A stretch of 11,767 nt of DNA from CAYMRB01 sp964392615 (GTDB taxonomy: Bacteria; Planctomycetota; UBA8108), in the NCBI GenBank assembly GCA_964392615.1, contig CAYMRB010000329.1:1-11767 (forward strand), in the 5' to 3' direction. The position numbers and the translations under genes were made by a program. This document shows positions 7,601-11,767 of this stretch, one piece after another. A model generated the notes under the pieces. That model did no database searches. It had not been told where the DNA came from and worked only from the letters and a program-made list of their open reading frames with translations. Each line of letters opens with the position of its first letter. Position 1 is the first letter of the stretch.

Positions 7601-7868
7601 GGACCTCGTCGAGGTCGGACGCGTCATCCTGCGCCGTCGCCTCCCGCTGGGCCGAGTCTCGAGCGGCGCCGAACAGGACTTCGACGAGCTTCAGCCGACG
7701 TTCGAGCCGCTCGGACAGTTCGGGGTGGGCTGCGAGGATCTCGCTCCGATCGACCGGAGCCCCGGCGTCGAGTGCCTCCATGTATTGGTCGGCGATCGCC
7801 TCGAGGCGGTCCTCGTCGTCGAGCGACGAACCGTCGTTCGCATCGTCAGCGGATTCTGAGTGCCGCAT
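4641..7868 (-). CDS. Membrane Ser/Thr protein kinase with TPR sensor region (contains assembly gap)
   Basis: This 1075-residue Hanks-type kinase is expected to phosphorylate cytoplasmic proteins. An N-terminal helical segment (about 20-70, including HPELSERLERR) is typical of planctomycete kinases. The kinase domain (about 93-390) has the glycine loop LGEGGFGTVYLAE (100-112), Lys124 in VALKVIK, HRDLKPWN (215-222, Asp217), IIDFG (236-240) and GTLEYMSPEQ (263-272). All key residues are present; Trp221 replaces the usual Ser. One membrane helix lies at about 414-439. After it come TPR-like repeats (about 525-830 and 905-1060). Residues 485-516 are unreliable: 513-516 are N and 485-512 come from low-complexity sequence beside the gap. 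The frame matches on both sides, which supports one gene. The ATG at 7868 was chosen for AGGAGA upstream; the frame is open for 123 more codons, but those run antisense into the next gene. It is convergent with the ECF sigma gene, its likely partner. Confidence 0.9.
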   Translation of the reverse strand: MRHSESADDANDGSSLDDEDRLEAIADQYMEALDAGAPVDRSEILAAHPELSERLERRLKLVEVLFGAARDSAQREATAQDDASDLDEVHVDSYRIVRSLGEGGFGTVYLAEQLEPVRRSVALKVIKPGMDTRQVIARFDAERQALAIMDHPGIATVLDAGTTSEGRPFFAMELVRGESIVEFCDHRRLTLGDRLRVFVDVCDALQHAHQKGIVHRDLKPWNILVTERDGRPAAKIIDFGVAKALDRRLTEHTLLTAEPQLIGTLEYMSPEQTDAGKLDVDTRSDIYALGVLLYELTTGQLPFDSKELRESPLYRFVEIIREREPPRPSSRLSSLGAPLEDVARARNCDARTLRQACVGDLDWIVMKCLEKDRVRRYQSASELAADISRHLDDEPVLAGPPSNLYRLRKFVRRHRAMVAAASVAFVILIAGIVGTTFWALRAHDSESRANLEADKATASAGAAEATARVLEKILLQATPEAGDGPHRTTHHQHAPPPQKQHHRFSLFASFSLXXXXEDLVDEPIVAASVHLTLSQVYSSLDRFDDAERHVRRALELRRENMGPQHASLLTCFGTLADLQYEKGQYEDAKKTIRDALSFPDDALSASRSDVWSLRGLLSVVLLSHGDPAEAEAVTRKNYEEALVELGEDDRTTLSSLSNLGFLQLRRAHYEEAHAVFRQVHDARLRLLGEDSSSYRKSLHNLVSVLSRLGRYEEAERRGRHLLSLRRKLHGDRPHTEVANSLNAVANIVRAAGKLDEAAPLYEEALAVRRQLLPPGHTSIASSCMNLASLLKTMGRFDAAEKLLAEALSIEESAPGPPTPRYFKVRYELAELESFEGDLDAALERATDLVEALRAVLGGEDHRQLLRALFLVTKIRLLRRDAEAAVIASRQVVESADRLFADKRHATRAAAHFVCGGALGRNGRFEEARKEFALGRSLLSDPPTNLSQAASFTLREAEIAVLAGDRGPAAKLLREVLDAFEQHAPLYMDQPALAERLLADLHLADGKLDDAEKLYRRALDSVRPAKIFRSKLVERDILQGLIRLANEREDEDAAARWRAESDALDNDSGGESAEEG
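6323..6332. other. Assembly gap (10 N)
   Basis: Exactly ten N interrupt the kinase gene between its membrane helix and its TPR region. Ten is a common placeholder length for scaffold joins, so the true distance is unknown. The reading frame happens to be kept across it. Confidence 0.98.
6333..6416. other. Probable low-quality contig end beside the gap
   Basis: The plus strand is an almost pure purine run at 6333-6360, then a G/T-rich run with ten G in a row at 6377-6386. This is unlike any other part of the window. It translates on the minus strand to kinase residues 485-512, rich in His, Pro, Gln, Phe and Ser, exactly where related kinases have a conserved helical segment before the first TPR. 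Normal composition and sensible protein resume at about 6417. Sequencing or assembly noise is the best explanation. Confidence 0.75.
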
Positions 7869-7878
7869 TTCACCAGCT

Positions 7879-7884
7879 TCTCCT
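7879..7884 (-). promoter_or_regulatory. Ribosome binding site deciding the kinase start
   Basis: The minus strand reads AGGAGA, 10 bases before the ATG at 7868. It selects this start over upstream in-frame codons that would overlap the divergent gene. Confidence 0.65.
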
Positions 7885-7911
7885 GCGGAACAGCACGGGG
7901 CAGGGGCTTCC

Positions 7912-7917
7912 GTTATA
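7912..7917 (-). promoter_or_regulatory. Candidate -10 of the kinase gene
   Basis: The minus strand reads TATAAC, a five-of-six match, 43 bases before the kinase ATG. No -35 consensus is seen. A run of eight A on the minus strand (7954-7961) would fall at about -49 to -56, the place for an UP element. Confidence 0.4.
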
Positions 7918-7938
7918 CCCAGTGCCACAGGCGAGCCG

Positions 7939-7961
7939 AGACGGAGATTTCCGTTTTTTTT
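7939..7961 (+). terminator. Short hairpin with T8 tract, terminator-like on the plus strand
   Basis: ACGGA (7941-7945), loop GATT, TCCGT (7950-7954), with A-T and G-T pairs extending the base, followed directly by T through 7961. This has intrinsic terminator form on the plus strand, yet no plus-strand gene lies upstream. It could end a leader or small RNA, act as an attenuator for the gene at 8083, or simply be an A-tract promoter element for the kinase gene on the other strand. The stem is short. Confidence 0.4.
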
Positions 7962-7971
7962 CGCCCCCACC

Positions 7972-7999
7972 CCAGGCGAGAATCGCGTCTGTTGCCTGG
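7972..7999. repeat. Inverted repeat CCAGGC...GCCTGG
   Basis: CCAGGC (7972-7977) pairs with GCCTGG (7994-7999) around a 16-base loop. It is part of a closely packed set of structures before the gene at 8083. CAGGCGAG also occurs twice directly repeated, at 7928-7935 and 7973-7980. Confidence 0.45.
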
Positions 8000-8001
8000 T
8001 G

Positions 8002-8025
8002 CCGCCGAATGCTGTTCTTCGGCGG
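8002..8025. repeat. 8-bp stem hairpin upstream of the secreted protein gene
   Basis: CCGCCGAA (8002-8009) and TTCGGCGG (8018-8025) form a perfect stem with an 8-base loop. No T tract follows. It lies 57 bases before the ATG at 8083, so it may be in the leader of that transcript or act as an operator. Confidence 0.5.
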
Positions 8026-8082
8026 TGGGCGTCGTCTTCGGTACGGAGACGATAGTGGTCCAAGCGCTTCGAGGTACGATCG

Positions 8083-11007
8083 ATGCTCGTTCGACACGCG
8101 ATTTCGCTCGTGGTGTTTCTCATCGTGTGCTCCGCGACCGTCGTGCGAGCCCAGTCCTTGCCGGCGTCTTGGGGGACCGCCGTCGTCGACGGCACTCTCG
8201 GCGCGGAGTGGGACGAAGCGTCGAGCCGGCCGGTCACGATCTCGCTCGGTGCTGCGTCGATCGATGCGACGCTCCACGCGATGAACGACCGCGAAAACGT
8301 CTACTTCGCGCTCGAGATCCCCGGTCAGTTCCACGAAGGAACGTGGCTTCTGGGGTTCGACGTCAACAGCGACGGGCGCATCGCGCGACCCGACGACGTC
8401 GTCGGCATGGTCGACGGCACGTTCGTCGATCGACATCTCGCCCTGGTCGACGGCGCGGTCGTGACGCGGGACGACACGGCAGCGGGCGGCAGCGTCGACG
8501 GTGTCGGGGCGCGGCGCATCCAACGAACGCTGACGACCCTCGAGATCTGCCGGCCGCTGCGGTCCGGCGACTCGCTCGACGCGCAGGTCGACGGCGGCAC
8601 GATCGCGTTCTACTCGAGCTTCGACTGCAGCAGTTGCACTGCGACCAGTTGGCCCGGACGGGGCCGGTACGCGAATCTCGGGCGAGCGTCGAGGGATCCC
8701 ACGTTCCGCTACTCTCTCGACGGTCCGCGCCCGACGGACGACAGCGGGGTTTTCGAGGTCGGCTGCTGGCTCGAGTCCGAAGGGCTCGCCGCCGGCGAGG
8801 TCGGCGTGCAAGGATTCGCCGTCAGCGTCGCTGAAGAGGGCGAGTGCTCGATCAGCGAGGCGAGCATCGTCGGCACGGTCGCAGCGTTCACCACCGACGA
8901 TCCCCCGGGCTTCCGCGATCCTGACGGCTGGAGCTTCCGCATGGAGCATCTCATCGACGGCGGCGCGGGCGGTGCGACGTTAGCGTGCGTCTTGGGCATT
9001 CCAATCAGCGCGACGCTGCCGCCCGAGCGGGCCCCCCATCGGCTTCTGCGTCTCCTCGTCGCATCGACGGAGACCGGTTGCGGCGACTGCGCGCTGGTCT
9101 TTCGCGATGGCCTGCAGCCCCCGGGGGCGGCACCGGTCGCCAACTCCGTGACCTGGAACGGCGCCTCGTTCGATCCGAGTTGGAGCACCGATCCGCTCAG
9201 GTTCGAGTCGTGTGGGTGCTTTGCATCCGAGCCGCACGCTGCCGGCTGGAGGGGATACAACGTCGGCGCGACGAACGGATCCTCGCGCAGTCCGTACGAC
9301 GGAGCCTTCGAGCTCTGCTCGAACGGCACGGGCTACGGCGTGACGGCCGACTCGCTGCGCGTCGTCTCGGGGCCGTCCAGCTACCGCGAAGGCATCGAGG
9401 TGCGCCTGGAGGAGCTGAGCGCGGGTGGGCAGGCGTCGATCGAGGTGCGCCAGTCCGGAGCGCACGGTGTCGATGCGGTTCGTCCCGACGACGTCTGCTA
9501 TCGGCTGACCGCGCACCGCCCCGTGAGCGAGGGGATGCTGCAGTTCGTGGCCGGCTACCGCGATATGGGCGGGGGGGGCGCGATGGTCGAGGTGCCGGTC
9601 GAGATCACCGGTTCGCCCCGTGCCTTGACCTTGCCGCTGCGCCTCGAGCTGGTACTCGAGTACCACGACAACGACGGCTCGCTCACGGTCGAGGCGCGTG
9701 TGGAGAGCGAGGATTCTCCTTCGTCGTTCGGCACCGCGAGCATGCCGTATCCGGGCACCTCGCTCCTCTGGAACCGTTGGGGCATGACCACGGCGGCGGA
9801 CGGCGGCGGCACGGCCGAGGCGAGGTTCTGCTTGATCGATCGACCCGACCTCTACTCGTGGGGCTTCGACACGGATGGCGACGGCTGCACGGACTGCGAG
9901 GACGAGGAGCCGCTCCAATCGTCGCGGTTCATCGTCCAGCAGCGCGGGCAGTGCTGCACGGGTTTCGACCTCGTCTACAAGTTCCAGGGCGACGACACGG
10001 ACGGCGACGGCCTACGGGATTGTCGGGACCCGGACGACGACAACGACGGCATCCCGGACGGAGAGGATCCGTGCCCGATCGGTGATTGCACGCCGACGCA
10101 GCCCTGCTGCCTCGGGCTCTGGACGGCCTGCGCGCCGTACGATTGCGGCAACTACTTCATCCTCATGGACGTGGTGAACCCCGGCGATCCCGGGCCGATC
10201 GACCCCGGCAAGCCGGTCAAGCCGGTTCCGATCAAGCCGATCAAACCGATCAAGCCGGGACCCATTCGAGTCGCCGAGTTCGAGATCATCAACGACGTCG
10301 TCTACCTCACTCCGCCCGGCGCGGCCGGAATCGGAGACCTCAGCGAAGCGCTCGTGACGCTCGCTCTCGACGGCGGTGTCGCCGGTGCCGGCGAGGAGCC
10401 GGTCCTGCGGCTCGAGATCTGGGGGGCCGACGCGGACGGTGCGGACCAGTACGTCGGACGCGTTGGCGACTTCGAGATCGACCTCGACGAGATCGGGACC
10501 GTCGGAGAGGGCCGTCACTTGCGCATTCACCGGATGGCGGACGGCACGGACTACGGCGCCGCGTGGTCGTTCGGGCAGACGGCGGACGATACGGTTCCCG
10601 ACGTGGACGGCGATGGCATTCCGGACGCCGACGACAACTGTCCCGACAGAGCGAACCCGGATCAGACAGACGACAACGGCGACAGTGTCGGCGACGTGTG
10701 CGAGATCGACCGGTTGACCCGAAGAGAGCGCCAGGTCCCCGGCGATGCGAACCAAGATGGCGCGTTGGATCTGTCGGACGGCATCAAGCTGCTCGCGATT
10801 CTCTTCGGCGGCGATCTGCCGCCTCCGTGTGGAGACGGCACTCTCGGCAATCCGTTCAGCACGCGTCTGCTCGACGCGAACGGCGATGCCGGAGTCGACC
10901 TCTCGGACGCGATCTCCGTGTTCTCGTTCCTGTTCCTCGGCGGGCCACCGCACGTCCTCGGAACCGATTGCGTTCCGATGCGCGGTTGTCCGTCGACCTG
11001 TCGTTGA
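8083..11007 (+). CDS. Large secreted protein: CBM9-like region, TSP3 calcium repeats, dockerin-like C-terminus
   Basis: This 974-residue protein has a Sec signal peptide (1-23, cleaved near VRA/QS). Residues 27-210 resemble a family 9 carbohydrate-binding or DOMON-type fold (VDGTLGAEWDEA, then VYFALEI and LLGFDVNSDG). Residues 222-365 carry a pattern I associate with planctomycete surface proteins (GVQGFAVSVA, CGDC at 333-336, FRDGLQPPGAAPV). Acidic thrombospondin-type-3 Ca motifs (DxDGDG...D) lie at 596-608, 637-664 and 837-873. A Pro/Lys linker (708-727) precedes a further small domain. The C-terminus has two EF-hand/dockerin-like repeats: GDANQDGALDLSD (887-899) and DANGDAGVDLSDA (931-943). 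About 30 cysteines suggest disulfides outside the cytoplasm. GAGG (8071-8074) supports the start. No cohesin or catalytic domain was recognised, so the role is most likely adhesion, glycan binding or surface structure. Confidence 0.88.
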   Translation: MLVRHAISLVVFLIVCSATVVRAQSLPASWGTAVVDGTLGAEWDEASSRPVTISLGAASIDATLHAMNDRENVYFALEIPGQFHEGTWLLGFDVNSDGRIARPDDVVGMVDGTFVDRHLALVDGAVVTRDDTAAGGSVDGVGARRIQRTLTTLEICRPLRSGDSLDAQVDGGTIAFYSSFDCSSCTATSWPGRGRYANLGRASRDPTFRYSLDGPRPTDDSGVFEVGCWLESEGLAAGEVGVQGFAVSVAEEGECSISEASIVGTVAAFTTDDPPGFRDPDGWSFRMEHLIDGGAGGATLACVLGIPISATLPPERAPHRLLRLLVASTETGCGDCALVFRDGLQPPGAAPVANSVTWNGASFDPSWSTDPLRFESCGCFASEPHAAGWRGYNVGATNGSSRSPYDGAFELCSNGTGYGVTADSLRVVSGPSSYREGIEVRLEELSAGGQASIEVRQSGAHGVDAVRPDDVCYRLTAHRPVSEGMLQFVAGYRDMGGGGAMVEVPVEITGSPRALTLPLRLELVLEYHDNDGSLTVEARVESEDSPSSFGTASMPYPGTSLLWNRWGMTTAADGGGTAEARFCLIDRPDLYSWGFDTDGDGCTDCEDEEPLQSSRFIVQQRGQCCTGFDLVYKFQGDDTDGDGLRDCRDPDDDNDGIPDGEDPCPIGDCTPTQPCCLGLWTACAPYDCGNYFILMDVVNPGDPGPIDPGKPVKPVPIKPIKPIKPGPIRVAEFEIINDVVYLTPPGAAGIGDLSEALVTLALDGGVAGAGEEPVLRLEIWGADADGADQYVGRVGDFEIDLDEIGTVGEGRHLRIHRMADGTDYGAAWSFGQTADDTVPDVDGDGIPDADDNCPDRANPDQTDDNGDSVGDVCEIDRLTRRERQVPGDANQDGALDLSDGIKLLAILFGGDLPPPCGDGTLGNPFSTRLLDANGDAGVDLSDAISVFSFLFLGGPPHVLGTDCVPMRGCPSTCR
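10205..10263 (+). repeat. In-gene repeat encoding a Pro/Lys linker
   Basis: Three 9-base units CCGATCAA(G/A) in a row at 10228-10254, with related CCGGTCAAG at 10213-10221, encode a run of Lys-Pro and Ile-Lys-Pro (protein residues 708-727). It is a strongly basic, rigid linker inside an otherwise acidic Ca-binding protein. Slippage here could change linker length without breaking the frame. Confidence 0.75.
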
Positions 11008-11026
11008 TCAAGCTGTCAGCCCGATC

Positions 11027-11062
11027 GAGTCCCGCGCGGTGCTTCGGCTCGCGCGGGGCTCT
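11027..11062 (+). terminator. GC-rich hairpin after the secreted protein gene
   Basis: GAGTCCCGCGCG (11027-11038) pairs with CGCGCGGGGCTC (11051-11062 region, core 11050-11057) in a 12-bp stem with one G-T pair; the loop contains GC-TTCG-GC. It begins 20 bases after the stop of the secreted protein gene. No T tract follows. It is likely a terminator or a 3' stabiliser, and the next gene starts 16 bases later. Confidence 0.6.
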
Positions 11063-11077
11063 TCACACGGTATCCAC

Positions 11078-11767
11078 ATGCACACGTTGTTGGCCTTCCT
11101 GACGACCGAGCGCCTCGGTTCCGCGCTGTCAGTCCTTCTCCTGCTGTGCTCGGGGTCTGTGGCGGCCGGTGATATCGCGCCGGGCACGGATCGTGTTCCC
11201 TTTGCAAACCGTGTCGGGGGTGACCGAACCGAAGGCGTGGAAGACGTCGCGGTCGACGACGAGGGCAACGTCTATCTCACGGGCTGGACGCAATCGACGA
11301 ACTTCTCGGCGCCTGCGGGGGAGAGCCCGGAGCTGTTCGGCAGCGGGGGCGAATCGGAGGCGTTCGTCGTCAAGCTATCGGCTGATGGCGCCGTGCTCTA
11401 CTCGACCCTCCTGGGCGGCACCTCCGGAGATCAGGGGCTGGGCATCGGCCTCGACGATCGGGGCTACGCGTATGTCGGCGGCACGACGTCGTACCAGGAA
11501 ACCGGCTTCCCTGTGAGCGAAGGGGCCTATCGCACGCGGGGCGCGGACTTCTTTGTCGCGCAGCTCGACCCGACCGGCGAACTGGTTCACTCGACATTCT
11601 TCGGCGGCCTGAACATCGCCAGCCTCGGCGGCATCTCCGTTCACGACGCCGGTGACAGTGTCCGGGTCTTCCTCGTCGGAACGACGGTCCGCGGGTTTCC
11701 GACGACCGGCAACGCCTATCGCCGTGGCGTCGAAGGAACGTCCGACGCGTTCGTGTCGATCCTCGAG
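11078..11767 (+). CDS. Secreted SBBP-type beta-propeller protein, 3' end outside the window
   Basis: The first 230 residues are present and the frame is open to the window edge. Residues 1-31 form a signal peptide (hydrophobic VLLLLC, then SVAA). SBBP (beta-propeller) repeats follow: GGDRTEGVEDVAVDDEGNVY (47-66) with LTGWT, then AFVVKLSADGAVLYSTLLGG (95-114), LGIGLDDRGYAYVGGTT (121-137), DFFVAQLDPTGELVHSTFFGG (157-177) and VFLVGTT (197-203) before another repeat. Such proteins are usually long, exported, and often end in an anchoring or dockerin-like region, which cannot be seen here. The ATG at 11078 has no clear Shine-Dalgarno; an in-frame GTG at 11039 lies inside the preceding hairpin loop and is less likely. 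It may be read through from the previous gene. Its function is probably structural or binding; no catalytic motif is visible. Confidence 0.85.
   Translation, partial: MHTLLAFLTTERLGSALSVLLLLCSGSVAAGDIAPGTDRVPFANRVGGDRTEGVEDVAVDDEGNVYLTGWTQSTNFSAPAGESPELFGSGGESEAFVVKLSADGAVLYSTLLGGTSGDQGLGIGLDDRGYAYVGGTTSYQETGFPVSEGAYRTRGADFFVAQLDPTGELVHSTFFGGLNIASLGGISVHDAGDSVRVFLVGTTVRGFPTTGNAYRRGVEGTSDAFVSILE

Noticed and set aside
6174..7859. Long plus-strand open frame across the kinase gene
   Set aside because: It is antisense to a clear kinase domain with intact catalytic motifs, and it runs through the N gap.
7869..8237. Upstream extension of the kinase frame by 123 codons
   Set aside because: It overlaps the divergent secreted-protein gene, has no domain pattern, and a ribosome binding site supports the ATG at 7868.
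9571..9578. G8 run as a possible frameshift site
   Set aside because: The frame stays open and the expected TSP3 and dockerin-like motifs follow in frame, so no frameshift is indicated.

Overview
The window looks like a piece of a high-GC planctomycete (Planctomycetota) genome, probably from a metagenome scaffold. This is inferred from gene content, not from a marker gene. The signs are an ECF sigma factor beside a large Ser/Thr kinase whose C-terminal half is TPR-like, a Tat-exported Gfo/Idh/MocA oxidoreductase beside a glycoside hydrolase, and a secreted Ca-binding protein ending in planctomycete-style dockerin repeats (SDAI/SDGI...LF.GG). A run of ten N at 6323-6332, flanked by about 84 bases of abnormal composition, marks an assembly join inside the kinase gene.

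Layout: 1-87 is a (GACTCC)n tract plus short palindromes. 88-2124 (minus) is an exported GH97-family protein. 2125-2451 is a shared divergent promoter region. 2452-3819 (plus) is the Tat-signal oxidoreductase, followed by a 14-bp-stem hairpin. 3988-4626 (plus) is an ECF sigma factor, meeting tail to tail, 14 bases apart, the kinase-TPR gene at 4641-7868 (minus). 7869-8082 is a divergent, hairpin-rich intergenic region. 8083-11007 (plus) is a 974-residue secreted protein (CBM9-like region, thrombospondin-type-3 Ca repeats, Pro/Lys linker, dockerin-like pair), followed by a GC-rich hairpin. 11078-11767 (plus) is the start of a secreted SBBP-type beta-propeller protein cut by the window edge.

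How the genes may work together: the GH97 protein and the oxidoreductase form an exported sugar-processing pair on a shared promoter region. The GH97 fold signature is clear, but the residues expected at its catalytic positions are mostly replaced. The sigma factor and kinase form a likely signalling pair with no visible anti-sigma gene. The last two genes encode large cell-surface or secreted proteins, which may be targets of that signalling. These links are inferences from position. No tRNA, rRNA, CRISPR array, transposase or integrase was seen. The best candidates for something new are the divergent GH97/oxidoreductase pair and the structured intergenic region at 7869-8082.
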